Assembly (NCBI RefSeq): GCF_005217455.1
Contig: NZ_SZPQ01000026.1
Location: forward strand, 1-64,000
Direction of reading: 5' to 3'
Source: Martelella alba
GTDB lineage: Bacteria; Pseudomonadota; Gammaproteobacteria; Enterobacterales; Enterobacteriaceae
Length of the DNA: 64,000 bases
Part shown: positions 1-9,487 of the stretch, piece after piece
Layout: every line of letters starts with the position of its first letter
How positions within the stretch are numbered: the first letter of the stretch is position 1
Position numbers and translations under genes: made by a program
The notes under the pieces: model-generated
What the model was told of the DNA's origin: nothing
Seen by the model: the letters and a program-made list of their open reading frames with translations, nothing else
Database searches by the model: none

Positions 1-2046
1 CTGGGCGTCGGTGACCAGCGCGCGCACCGCGTTGGCGGCAATGCCGTTGGCGGCGGCGTTATTGGCGGTGACCGTCAGATTGCCCTGCGCGATATGCGCA
101 GTGGTCGCATCGGCGGTGAACGTGGTATCCACCGAGCGGCTGCTGGCGCCGTTGAGGGTGGCGGTGACCGTGCTGATACCGGCGGTAGTGTTGGTCAGGG
201 TGGCGGTGGCGACGCCATCGGCGCCGGTGGTACCGATAACCGTCGTGACGACGGCCCCGTTGGTGGCGGTGAAGGCGACGACCTGATCCGCCAGCGGCTT
301 GCCCTCGGAATCGGTGACCACCGCGCGCACTTCATTACTGGCGATGCCGTTGGCCAGGGCGTTATTGCGGGTGACCGTCAGATCGCCGGCGGCGATCTGC
401 GCCGGGCTTTGCAATACCTCAATGCGGGTGGAAGCCCGATTCGAGGCGTTCTTGCGGGTATCATAAGCCACCGCGCTCAAGGTATAGATATTGGTGGCGG
501 TGGCGGCGCGCTGATAAGGCGGCAGCGTCACCACCAGGGTATCCGCTGACGCCTGGCTGACGGACCCGCCGGCGGCGGTGATGGCCGCGGTGTTCCAGTC
601 GATGTGATCCAGGCCGTATTTGGATGTCACCTGGGCGACGATGGTTGTCTGGTCGCTTTCATAGCCGGACACATGTTCCGGCAGTCTCAGCTCCAGCACT
701 TGCTGTTTTTGGTATTGCAGCACGATGGTGTTGTTGCGGTTGACCAGATCGTAGCGGCTGCCCGCCAGGGTACGGGTGGCGGCCACCGCGTCCGGGTCTA
801 CCTGCGACTGCCAGGACGCGCCCAGCCGATAATTCATTTGCAGGTTAAACGTGGTGTCGTTGGCGCTGCCCTTGCCCTGGCGGTGATTTACGCCGACGGT
901 AAACAGGCTGATGGGAGTATAATTTATCCCCAGGGTTATCGCGTAAGGATCGTTTTGCAGGTTGTCTTTGCCGAACAGCGCCACATTGCTGCCGCGATAT
1001 TGTTCGAACATCAGCTCGCCGCCTAATTGGGGATAAGCCGGCAGATAGGCTTCGGCGCGAATGTCGTAGCCATTGGCCGGCCGTTCGCGGTAATCGTCAA
1101 AATCCCGTGAATCCCGCCAGTTGGACGTGCGGATATAGCTATTGGCGGAAAGCTTGAGATAATCGCGCCAAGCTTCAAGACCCAGACCGAGGCGCCGGTT
1201 TTCGCCGGTAATGTCGTAATCGAAGAAGGCGTTCATACCCAGCATCCAACTGCCAATCCAGGTACGCGAACCGGCGCCGATATTAAGTGTATTGCGGCTA
1301 TCCTGGCGCCGCGCGCCCAATTGGGTGAAAAGCAATTCGTGGGGCTGTTCATGTAACGGCAGCAATACATCCAGGGCGCTGCCGTCCAGATGAAAATTAT
1401 CGTCGACATTGAGCTGTACCCGCGCCGTGCCGAACTGGCCGAGCCATTGCTGAATCGTCTGGGCGGCTTTCCCGGCGGCGGTGGAGCGGACCATGCCGCC
1501 GGCCTGCTCGCTGGTCATGTCCCGTGGCGCGCGGGCGCCGACGGCGGCGTTGTCGGTGAAGGAGGACATTGCGCCGGAATATCGCGTTTGCGCTGATGGC
1601 GCGAGGGACAGACCGTTATTTTCGGCGGTGTTTTTCAACTGTGCCGGCGTGGCGGAATAATCGGTAATTTGCGCAGGAATATCAATTTCGTCACCAACGG
1701 TTAATTGTTCAAAAGGTCTGGAAAATGTGCGGAACTGATTGAGCTTTTTTAGTTTATCCAGACTGATATGATATTTTTCCGCTAGGGTGGCTGGCGTTTC
1801 ACCCGGCCCTAGCACATAGGGTTCAGATACGGTGATGGTTTGCTGGCCGATGGCGGCGGCAATGGCAGGTGAAAAGACGACGCACAGCGGAAACAATAAC
1901 TGGAAGGCAATATTTATCCAGACTATCAGTTTGATTAAGCGCGATTTATTTGAAGACCGGCGGACAAAATAACCCCGCAGGCGCTTAATCGCCCTGACAG
2001 CCGGAACCCATAAGCTTTTGAGATAATCATTGAGATTGTTAACCAT
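1..2046 (-). CDS. Intimin/invasin-like inverse autotransporter (partial, 3' end outside window)
   Basis: An outer-membrane adhesin of the inverse autotransporter family. It is read on the minus strand from ATG at 2046 (AGGGT upstream) without a stop to the window edge, 682 codons. In order: a basic N-terminus and long signal region with hydrophobic core at about residues 44-62; a LysM-like peptidoglycan-binding domain at about 66-120 (LxPGETPATLAEKY, then NQF and VGDEIDIPA); a 12-stranded beta-barrel region at about 215-410 with conserved WIGSW, FFDYD and LGLGLEAWRDYLKLSAN; and from about residue 550 repeated Big-1 (bacterial Ig-like) domains of about 100 residues (NGIASNEVRAVVTD, then NGIAANAVRALVTD). 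The family secretes its own C-terminal Ig passenger. Repeat number and any lectin-like tip lie outside the window. No neighbour in the window is linked to it. Confidence 0.93.
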   Translation of the reverse strand, partial: MVNNLNDYLKSLWVPAVRAIKRLRGYFVRRSSNKSRLIKLIVWINIAFQLLFPLCVVFSPAIAAAIGQQTITVSEPYVLGPGETPATLAEKYHISLDKLKKLNQFRTFSRPFEQLTVGDEIDIPAQITDYSATPAQLKNTAENNGLSLAPSAQTRYSGAMSSFTDNAAVGARAPRDMTSEQAGGMVRSTAAGKAAQTIQQWLGQFGTARVQLNVDDNFHLDGSALDVLLPLHEQPHELLFTQLGARRQDSRNTLNIGAGSRTWIGSWMLGMNAFFDYDITGENRRLGLGLEAWRDYLKLSANSYIRTSNWRDSRDFDDYRERPANGYDIRAEAYLPAYPQLGGELMFEQYRGSNVALFGKDNLQNDPYAITLGINYTPISLFTVGVNHRQGKGSANDTTFNLQMNYRLGASWQSQVDPDAVAATRTLAGSRYDLVNRNNTIVLQYQKQQVLELRLPEHVSGYESDQTTIVAQVTSKYGLDHIDWNTAAITAAGGSVSQASADTLVVTLPPYQRAATATNIYTLSAVAYDTRKNASNRASTRIEVLQSPAQIAAGDLTVTRNNALANGIASNEVRAVVTDSEGKPLADQVVAFTATNGAVVTTVIGTTGADGVATATLTNTTAGISTVTATLNGASSRSVDTTFTADATTAHIAQGNLTVTANNAAANGIAANAVRALVTDAQ

Positions 2047-3043
2047 TATTGTGACCCTGGTGCATAAATTATCGGGATGAGTCAAGCCGCTATTATCAGC
2101 TTGGGCTGATAACGCTAAATATGTCGTTGGTTCATTAATTCGTATGGTTAATGTTTATATATCTAAAAATAATTTATATGAAATAAATAAGACCTCACCG
2201 TATAAATAATCTTAATCTTATAGCGAAAAACACTCACTGTTTTACTTTTATGATATCGAGATTGCCATATTTGTTTTAGCGATACTAGCAAAATTTAGAT
2301 ATTTCTCCGGGCAAGATGGTTAACCAAGTTCACATATTCAAAGAATTCCATTATCCCGTCGTCCGGCGATGCGTCCGGCATAATTCGCGTGGCGGCGTAG
2401 TGGAAAGCCAAAGACACATGGCGGTAATCCTAACCGGCAGCGGCAGGCTTTTGTCGAGAAAAGGGACTATTTGAATAATCGTCAAACGCATCGACATGCT
2501 ATGATCGGGTGGAGCGAATAGGCCGCCAAAATAAACGGTTTCACTCAATAAGGGGATAAGGTCATAACACCCACCGCCGGCAAAAGCAGGCGGGCCAAAG
2601 ACGAAGCGAAATGCGGGGAGGCGATGAGGGAACAGATGTCGACGTTCCGATTGGAACAAGGCGGACCGCTGGTTATTTGAAATCTATTATTAATGAGTTA
2701 TGGCGAGTATTCAATGCTCTTTCAGTATCAAGCGGACGGACTTTAGGGATATCGATTCATCATGCTTCACATTGCCTCGCGCACAATCAAGAGACGTCGC
2801 GAGGTAGGGCGGGGCGAATAAGCCGGGCGGTTGAGTGCGATACCGCCATTGCGACTTAACCTGCAGGGTTTTCAGCAAGGATGGGCGCCCGGATGCCAGG
2901 GCATAATGAGTGGGAACGGCAAACTCGCCGTAGCCGTGCGGACAAAGCCCAGGCGCCGCCGGGCGGCGGCAGGAAAGAGGATCCTTTCGTTCACACCTGC
3001 TTTGCCGTCACGGGGCGCAAGAGCAAGGCACGATGCCTTGGCT
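2047..3043. other. Gene-poor stretch between adhesin and LysR gene
   Basis: No credible gene seen. The first 300 bases, upstream of the adhesin, are AT-rich and should hold its promoter. The GC-richer remainder has only short open frames on both strands with no recognisable domain and no convincing ribosome binding site. Confidence 0.5.
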
Positions 3044-3964
3044 TCAGCAAGCCAGGCATTTGTCTTGATTGACTATGAGCGGCAAGAGTTTTTCCTCAAT
3101 AAAATCCTGATAAAGCCGGGTATAATACACATGCCGTTCAGTAAACAGTTTTGCGCCATTGTACTCGAAAGGAATCAGTTTTACCTTAAAATTTCGTTCA
3201 TTGATGATATTGCTCACGGACGACGACATGAAGCTGATGGCATCGCCTTTTTCAATCATCGACAGCTGGACGTAGAGTTCCGGGATAAACACTCTTTTGG
3301 GTGTTAGCCTGTTTTTCGCTAAATATTCTTCGATTTTCTCATAAGTACTGTCATTCTGATATGGCGCATCCTGTAGGAGAATATTGTTTTTGATCAGATC
3401 CGTTTGCTTAAGCAGACTGGTGCGCAGATCGCTTTTAACCGCCAGCATGATGGTATCGGCCGATAACGTTTGATGCAGGACCTCGGATGAACACTTAACG
3501 CTTTTTTGAGTGATAAACATTTGGCACAAGTCCCTCTCAAGGATATCGTCAATATTGGTTTCATTTGGCGAATAGTATTCAAGGGAGACATTATTCCTGC
3601 TGTCTTTGAACACAGGGGAGGAAAAAATGGAAGACATATAGGAATAATCATGATGATCCAGACCGATTTTGATGTTCATGTTACCGTTTCTGGGTTCATG
3701 ATTTTTTTTGATCACTTTTTTCTCGATTTCACAGATTTCCTGGTACAGCGGCAATAACGTGGCGTAGAGATCACGTCCATAATTGGTCAGCTTCAATCCA
3801 GTGCTGGTACGGGTAAAAAGTTTATGCCCCAAATTCAGTTCGAATAGCTTGATGGTCCGACAAAGTGGAGATGGCGTGATACAAAGGATGAGCGCCGCCA
3901 TACGAATGGACTGTTCTTGCGCGGTAACGATGAAATATCTTAATGTCTTGGATAACAGAATCAT
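3044..3964 (-). CDS. LysR-family transcriptional regulator
   Basis: A 306-residue DNA-binding regulator. The N-terminus carries a LysR-type winged helix-turn-helix (LRYFIVTAQEQSIRMAAL, then TPSPLCRTIKLFELNLGHKLFTR at about residues 7-55). The C-terminal part is a periplasmic-binding-like effector domain. An in-frame ATG lies seven codons upstream, but a perfect AGGAGG sits 7 bases before the ATG at 3964, so that start is chosen. Codon use is AT-rich (many AAA, AAT, ATT), unlike the GC-rich genes to its right, and it stands alone in AT-rich DNA. Horizontal acquisition is therefore likely. Target genes are unknown; the adhesin about 1 kb away is in the same orientation but no operator was identified. 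Confidence 0.85.
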   Translation of the reverse strand: MILLSKTLRYFIVTAQEQSIRMAALILCITPSPLCRTIKLFELNLGHKLFTRTSTGLKLTNYGRDLYATLLPLYQEICEIEKKVIKKNHEPRNGNMNIKIGLDHHDYSYMSSIFSSPVFKDSRNNVSLEYYSPNETNIDDILERDLCQMFITQKSVKCSSEVLHQTLSADTIMLAVKSDLRTSLLKQTDLIKNNILLQDAPYQNDSTYEKIEEYLAKNRLTPKRVFIPELYVQLSMIEKGDAISFMSSSVSNIINERNFKVKLIPFEYNGAKLFTERHVYYTRLYQDFIEEKLLPLIVNQDKCLAC

Positions 3965-5909
3965 GTTGAACCTCCTACTGTACATACTTATCTAGGATAT
4001 TGAAAATAGCTTCTAACGTAGAGACAAAACTTCTAGACAAGGTTGAGTCATAGCTCCTTAACGAAAATCGAAGCCTCATTAAAATATTAGCGATCAGAAC
4101 GTATGGAAAATTTCACTTGTCTGAAGTCCGCATAATAACTTTACATGATTTATTCATTCTTCGTTTCGATTAACCTCTACGGTCAATGTCTGCCACTCTC
4201 GATGTTTTGTGGTATCTGATGATTCTATTTCCCTGGAAACTTATATACCCACATACTTCAAATCGTCTCTTTGTGACAGCGTTCGCTCACCCCCCATCCG
4301 CATCGTTATCTATGCTTTGGGGATGGACTTACTTAACGCCACAATACCACTTGAATTATTAGGAGTATAACTCGGACAACAATAGTGTATTTACATATAA
4401 CTTACTGATAAATATACCTTATCTCCTTTTTGAGGCAGACGGTGTGGATGAATGCGTCGTCGCGCTTCTTCGTCACGTCGGTTTTGCAAACTTCACGGGT
4501 TATACTGGTAGAATATTGGGTATATAGCAAATATATTAGGTAATACCCTACCGAGTGACGAATTGTGCTGTATTCGACATATATCAAACCGCTTATCTGG
4601 TGGTCGCGCTCGTTTCGCCCAGCCACTTCGCCGGCTACGCGCCTGGGATGAATGAGTGACATTTTTGTCTTTCACCAAGGGATTCGCTTCCGACGGTCTA
4701 CATTGGTTTTTCGCCGAATTTGTCCCTCATTTGCCGTCAAAGCGCAACCCAAATTATTTAAGGTGGTTATGTTTTTTTATGCTCCAGTAAATTTGAATTC
4801 CTTAAAAGTTTTTTACGTGTTAACAATCGCTTTTGGATCATTACAATCCGATGTTTGATAAAAGGTACGACTATAGGGTACAGCTTTACAAGAGTTTCGT
4901 TTGAATAAATCATCAGTATTGCCAAATATTGTTAACCAGCTCACGGTTGAAAAACAACTTTGACAATAAAGGAAATACCATACCCAGGGCAATGCCAATT
5001 TTCAACATTCAACAACGGTTATTAATAAAACTCCCTGTGCATAATGCTGGAAAATAGGTTGCTAATAAATATCAATTATGCTAACTAATCGATAAAAAAA
5101 CCAATTATTTCAAATTGTTGTGTTTGTTGCTAATTTTCGTTTCCCTTGCGGGAAACTATGGAAATCATCTGGTCTAGAAATGTCAAAATTAGGAAAAGTG
5201 CGTATGGCTATCCTAAAACGTTGTGATATATGTAGCACTTTTGTTGTCTGACCATTTTCATTATTTTGTCTCTTATTTTTTCCTGATTTCGCGCCCATTT
5301 TTTGTGGTAATTGATTAGTAATCACAATGGGTAATATCATTACTAAATCGGTTTTCGCCATGTAAAGCAAATCGAATCTGGCTAAGCAATATGCCATTGC
5401 TGGCATCCATGAAGCGTTGCTGATAACCCTTTCAGGGAATTTATCATTTTTATTAATGAAATCAAGGAATAAATTCCAGTGCTATCACGATGGATTTGAT
5501 CAAAAAAACAACAAATATTCATGTTTTTTCTGTAAAGCGGAAAGAAACGGAAACATAAATATCCGTACATGGTGTCATGATCCGTTTAATAAAATTTATC
5601 AATTCTCGGTTACGGCCTGTTCGTCTGTTTGGCGCATGTGCGCCGCCAACGGCAAAAGACGGACCGTCCCCGGTTTCCTTAAATGAATGCTGGGGCGAAA
5701 CGCGAAGTAAGGGGACTTGGGCGGGTTGGCCGCCTGGATCATATCCCTGGCGCCGGTACGCCCATTTAGTGATATCATTCACATTATTTTTCACCGCCGC
5801 GGGTAAGCCATATTCTGTTGCCGTGAGTCGGGCGGGGGTGGCTGCGAAACGGCGGGTTTCAGCGAATCACCAGGTACGCGGCATATTGGGCGGTTAAAGG
5901 AACGTTTCA
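3965..5909. other. AT-rich intergenic stretch with degenerate ERIC
   Basis: Almost 2 kb without a convincing gene. Besides the degraded ERIC listed separately, open frames are under 110 codons, on both strands, without domains or good ribosome binding sites. Composition changes near 5620 from strongly AT-rich to GC-rich, suggesting the right edge of an acquired or decayed segment. Confidence 0.5.
4243..4369. repeat. Degenerate ERIC element
   Basis: About 127 bp. The left end (CATACTTCAAATCG), the inner TTCGCTCACCCC and GGGGATGGACTTACTTAA blocks and the right end (CTTGAATTATTAGGAGTATA) match the reverse orientation of enterobacterial repetitive intergenic consensus elements, with many substitutions. 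Confidence 0.7.
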
Positions 5910-6803
5910 ATGACCAGGATTACCGTTGCGGGCAATCGATGGGCGGCAGTGGCTAAACTTGCCGGTCCCCTGAGTGGCAAAGGGCCGAAAATCCGGGTTT
6001 TGACCACCCACCCCCGGCAGGCGCGGGAACTTTGCGGCGAGGGCGGCGTCGAGTTCATGAAAATCGAGATGAACGATCCGCTGGCCTTGCGGGTGGCCTT
6101 CCAGGACAGTGATCGCGTTCTGCTGTGTACCGGAGGGCCGGATTGGCCGGTCCGCTACGATATCGCGCTAATTGATGCGGCGGTCAGGGCCGGCGTGCCT
6201 TATTTGGTCAATCTGTCCGATGGAGACGGCGGTGAGGGCCGGGGGCGGACGGCGCTGAATGGGCGGAGCGAGATCGATGAGTATCTTCGTGGCCAGCCTG
6301 TTCTCGCCACCCGCGTTCATCCGGTGATAGAGATGAATGCGGTTTTGACGGTGGCGGCGGATTTCCTGTCTTTGGGGCAATGGGGCGGTATGGCCGGCAA
6401 CGGAAGAGCGGGGCTGGTGGATGGCCGCGATGTGGCGGATGCCGTGGCGCGGGTCTTGCTTGACGGCCCGGCCATCCATGCCGGCAAGGTTTACCATCTG
6501 ACCGGTCCCGCCCCGGTGACCATGGGGTATATAGCCGATTTCCTCGCCGAAAATCTGGCGCGTCGCGTCATCTATCATCGCCGCTGTGCCGAGGACCAGC
6601 GCGGGGTTTATCTGCGGGCCGGTTTAAGTTCGGCCCGGATAGAGACCCTTATGCAGCGGGATCACATGATCCGTCGCGGTTATTTTGATTTCGCCACCGG
6701 CGATACGGCGGGGCTTATCGGCCGGCCGGCCCGGACGGTGGATGATTGGCTGCGCGAACACCTTATCGAATTCCCCGTACCGTTTGTCGACGCGCAGACA
6801 TAA
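5910..6803 (+). CDS. NmrA/SDR-like NAD(P)-binding protein
   Basis: A 297-residue protein resembling atypical short-chain dehydrogenases of the NmrA group (NAD(P)H-binding sensors or quinone oxidoreductase-like proteins). Visible traits: a first beta strand MTRITVAGN; a sugar-nucleotide-like split RVLTTHPRQARELCGEGGVEF typical of NmrA proteins; VDGRDVADAVARVL (the conserved D-V-A motif of this group); then GKVYHLTGPAPVTMGYIADFLAE. The usual GxxGxxG loop after the first strand is replaced by GNRWAAVA, so cofactor binding may be altered. Start ATG at 5910 follows AAAGGAA. The gene stands alone, upstream of the arn operon and separated from it by degraded ERIC pieces. Substrate unknown. Confidence 0.75.
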   Translation: MTRITVAGNRWAAVAKLAGPLSGKGPKIRVLTTHPRQARELCGEGGVEFMKIEMNDPLALRVAFQDSDRVLLCTGGPDWPVRYDIALIDAAVRAGVPYLVNLSDGDGGEGRGRTALNGRSEIDEYLRGQPVLATRVHPVIEMNAVLTVAADFLSLGQWGGMAGNGRAGLVDGRDVADAVARVLLDGPAIHAGKVYHLTGPAPVTMGYIADFLAENLARRVIYHRRCAEDQRGVYLRAGLSSARIETLMQRDHMIRRGYFDFATGDTAGLIGRPARTVDDWLREHLIEFPVPFVDAQT

Positions 6804-6896
6804 GGGAACATCAATCAGGGAACCTCAACAAAGTATGCTGATATTCAGTCGTTTCCGGCCTCGTTGGCTTTTATTGCCGGCTCATTGATGGCGAGT

Positions 6897-6977
6897 GTCT
6901 ACCCGCCATACTTCATGTCGCCGCCTTGTTGGCCGCGCCCGCTTGCCGCCGCAATGCGACCCGAGGAATGTAGAGTC
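6897..6977. repeat. Internally deleted ERIC element
   Basis: Left part CCGCCATACTTCATGTCGCCGCC, then TTGTTGGCCGCG, fused to a right end ATGCGACC...GAGGAATGTAGAGT. The central part of a full ERIC is missing. Confidence 0.55.
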
Positions 6978-7128
6978 TATTTCCGGCAGGCTTATTCGCC
7001 GGCGCGGGCATACGAAAACATGTTCTTTTACAGGGTATGTCCTTTGTATACTGACAATAACGCAAGTGACTTTATGGCGATCAGTGAACAACCTCTTTCT
7101 TGAGAATAAATACGGCTAAAAAAACGGC

Positions 7129-7154
7129 AACGCGAAGTATGACACGGATATATG
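7129..7154. repeat. ERIC terminal fragment
   Basis: GCAACGCGAAGTATGAC followed by ACGGATATA resembles the outer end of ERIC elements. No partner end is seen next to it. Confidence 0.4.
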
Positions 7155-7291
7155 CCCTGGCATGCCGGGCGATACGGCCCTCCGTCGTGGTGTTGAATAA
7201 AAACGGCCCGCGCGACGGCGTTAAGGATTATCTTATTTTCAAATGAAAAAGATTATTAATCGTCCTAATTTATGCATTTATTCTAATTGAA

Positions 7292-7308
7292 TTTAATCTT
7301 CGTTTAAT
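7292..7308 (+). promoter_or_regulatory. PmrA box upstream of arnB
   Basis: Direct repeat TTTAAT-CTTCG-TTTAAT fits the PmrA (BasR) half-site pattern YTTAAT-N5-YTTAAT exactly. A perfect TATAAT follows at 7319-7324. This puts the box near -39 to -23 of a start at about 7331, the usual place for PmrA-activated promoters. It implies control of the arn operon by PmrAB, and hence by Fe3+, mild acid or, through PmrD, low Mg2+ in relatives. Confidence 0.88.
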
Positions 7309-7318
7309 GAAGTGAGCT

Positions 7319-7324
7319 TATAAT
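7319..7324 (+). promoter_or_regulatory. -10 element of arn operon promoter
   Basis: Perfect TATAAT, 10 bases after the PmrA box and 38 bases before the arnB start codon. No good -35 hexamer is present, as expected for an activator-dependent promoter. Confidence 0.7.
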
Positions 7325-7362
7325 TATAAGTAAAATACATTTCATCATGATGGTGTCACAGT

Positions 7363-8517
7363 ATGGATTATCAGTTACCCTTTTCACGTCCGGCAATCGG
7401 AGAGGAAGAGATTGCCGCCGTGCAGCGGGTTTTGCGTTCGGGCTGGATTACCACGGGTCCGCAATGCAGGCAACTGGAAACCGACTTTAGCGCGGTTTTC
7501 GGCTGTAAACACAGTATTGCCGTCAGTTCCGCCACTGCGGGTATGCACCTTGCCTTAATGGCGCTGGGCATCGGCCCTGGCGATGAAGTTATCACGCCGT
7601 CGCAAACCTGGGTCTCCACCGTCAATATGATCGAACTGCTGGGCGCCCGTCCGGTCATGATCGATGTGGACAGGCAAACGCTGATGGTCAGCGCCGCGCA
7701 GATTGAACACGCCATTACCGAACGGACCCGGGCGATTGTGCCGGTACACTACGCCGGGGCGCCTCTCGATCTTGACGAGGTGCGCAACGTGGCGCGCCGG
7801 CATGGCATCCCCCTTGTCGAAGACGCCGCCCATGCCGTCGGCACCCGTTATAAAGGCCAGTGGGTGGGGGCCCGGGGCACGGCCATATTTTCCTTTCACG
7901 CCATAAAGAACATGACTTGCGCCGAGGGCGGACTGGTGGCCACCGATGACGACCAACTGGCCGAGCGGGTGCGAAGATTGAAATTTCACGGGCTGGGCGT
8001 CGATGCGTTCGATCGCAATCAGCAGGGCCGCAAGCCCCAGGCCGAGGTGGTTGAACCCGGCTATAAGTATAATCTTTCCGATATTCATGCGGCCATCGCC
8101 GTGGTGCAACTGGCACGCCTGCCGGAACTGAACGCCCGTCGCCGGGCATTGGCGGATCTTTACCGCCGGGCGCTGGCCGACTCGCCGTTTATCCCTCTTG
8201 GTCTGCCGGATTACGACCATGAACATGCCTGGCATTTGTTTATGATCCGGGTTGATGAATCACGTTGCCCGCTTAGCCGCGATCAATTGATGTCGCGTTT
8301 GCAAGAGCAGGGTATCGGCACCGGATTGCATTTTCGCGCCGTGCATACGCAAAAATACTACCGCGAACGTTACCCAACGCTGTCGTTGCCGAACACCGAA
8401 TGGAACTCGCAACGGTTGTGTACTTTGCCGCTTTTCCCTGATATGGGCCATGACGATGTTGAACGCGTGGTTCGTGCTTTGTTTTCTGTAGCGGAGTCTG
8501 CCAGTGCCTCGTGTTGA
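7363..8517 (+). CDS. arnB: UDP-4-amino-4-deoxy-L-arabinose--oxoglutarate aminotransferase
   Basis: PLP enzyme of 384 residues that converts UDP-4-keto-arabinose to UDP-L-Ara4N in the cytoplasm, an early step of lipid A aminoarabinose addition. It belongs to the DegT/DnrJ/EryC1 fold. The PLP-binding lysine is K182 in [13 protein letters not shown], the same position as in E. coli ArnB. The [11 protein letters not shown] and [13 protein letters not shown] motifs are present. The start ATG at 7363 has only a weak Shine-Dalgarno. It is the first gene of the operon behind the PmrA box, and its stop overlaps the arnC start by 14 bases, so translation is probably coupled. Confidence 0.97.
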   Translation: MDYQLPFSRPAIGEEEIAAVQRVLRSGWITTGPQCRQLETDFSAVFGCKHSIAVSSATAGMHLALMALGIGPGDEVITPSQTWVSTVNMIELLGARPVMIDVDRQTLMVSAAQIEHAITERTRAIVPVHYAGAPLDLDEVRNVARRHGIPLVEDAAHAVGTRYKGQWVGARGTAIFSFHAIKNMTCAEGGLVATDDDQLAERVRRLKFHGLGVDAFDRNQQGRKPQAEVVEPGYKYNLSDIHAAIAVVQLARLPELNARRRALADLYRRALADSPFIPLGLPDYDHEHAWHLFMIRVDESRCPLSRDQLMSRLQEQGIGTGLHFRAVHTQKYYRERYPTLSLPNTEWNSQRLCTLPLFPDMGHDDVERVVRALFSVAESASASC

Positions 8518-9487
8518 ACCTATCGAAAAAGTGTCGGTTGTGATTCCGGTTTTCAATGAGCAAGAAAGTTTACCCGCATTGATTGAACGCACGACCGCGG
8601 CCTGTAAACAACTCAACAGGGCTTATGAAATCATTTTGGTGGACGACGGCAGCGCCGACGCATCCGTCGATATATTGACGGCGGCGGCGAAGCAGCCGGA
8701 TAACGGCATCATTGCGGTACTGCTTAATCGCAACTACGGTCAGCATTCAGCCATCATGGCCGGATTTATCCAGGCCACCGGCGATTTGATCATTACCCTG
8801 GACGCGGATTTGCAAAATCCGCCGGAGGAAATCCCCAATCTGGTCAGCGTCGCCGAAGAGGGCTACGACGTGGTGGGATCGGTACGCGCCAACCGGCAGG
8901 ACTCCTGGTTCCGCAAAACCGCCTCGCGCATGATCAATGGGCTTATCCAGCGCTCCACCGGCAAGGCCATGGGCGATTACGGTTGTATGCTGCGCGCCTA
9001 TCGGCGCCAGGTGGTGGAAGCAATGTTGCATTGCCACGAACGCAGCACCTTTATTCCCATTCTGGCCAATGCGTTCGCTCGCCGGACCACAGAAATCAGC
9101 GTGTTGCATGCCGAACGCGCATTCGGCGATTCGAAGTACAGTTTTTTGAAGTTAATCAATCTGATGTACGACCTGATAACTTGCCTGACCACCACGCCGC
9201 TGCGGCTGTTGAGTCTGATCGGCAGCGTGATCGCCATTTCCGGCTTTGCGCTCTCGGTGATTTTGATCGCCATGCGCCTGATACTTGGGCCGGAATGGGC
9301 GGCGGAAGGGGTTTTCACACTGTTCGCGGTGTTGTTTACCTTTATCGGCGCCCAGTTCGTCGGCATGGGGATACTGGGTGAATATATCGGCCGAATTTAC
9401 AACGATGTCCGCGCCCGGCCTCGCTATTTTGTACAAAAAGTCATAGGCGAGCAGCAGCCCCGGCATACTCAGGAACAGGAAGAATGA
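8504..9487 (+). CDS. arnC: Undecaprenyl-phosphate 4-deoxy-4-formamido-L-arabinose transferase
   Basis: Membrane-bound GT2 glycosyltransferase of 327 residues that moves formylated Ara4N from UDP onto undecaprenyl phosphate on the inner face of the inner membrane. The GT2 domain starts at about residue 8 ([21 protein letters not shown]), with nucleotide-sugar acidic motifs [10 protein letters not shown] and [12 protein letters not shown]. Two C-terminal transmembrane helices lie at about 235-258 and 268-292. Start is GTG at 8504 inside the end of arnB, preceded by GCGGAG. The next gene starts at an ATGA overlap. Confidence 0.97.
   Translation: MPRVEPIEKVSVVIPVFNEQESLPALIERTTAACKQLNRAYEIILVDDGSADASVDILTAAAKQPDNGIIAVLLNRNYGQHSAIMAGFIQATGDLIITLDADLQNPPEEIPNLVSVAEEGYDVVGSVRANRQDSWFRKTASRMINGLIQRSTGKAMGDYGCMLRAYRRQVVEAMLHCHERSTFIPILANAFARRTTEISVLHAERAFGDSKYSFLKLINLMYDLITCLTTTPLRLLSLIGSVIAISGFALSVILIAMRLILGPEWAAEGVFTLFAVLFTFIGAQFVGMGILGEYIGRIYNDVRARPRYFVQKVIGEQQPRHTQEQEE

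Larger units (their letters stand above)
6804..7362. other. Intergenic region with ERIC remnants and arn promoter
   Basis: Holds a shortened ERIC near 6897-6977, an ERIC end near 7129-7154, and an AT-rich promoter region from about 7230 containing the PmrA box listed separately. No coding region seen. Confidence 0.7.

Noticed and set aside
2351-2659. Open minus-strand frame of 102 codons
   Set aside because: No domain, no ribosome binding site; composition looks like chance.
5519-5897. Overlapping frames on both strands near the 5.6-kb composition change
   Set aside because: Neither has a convincing start or known domain, and the two overlap in opposite directions.
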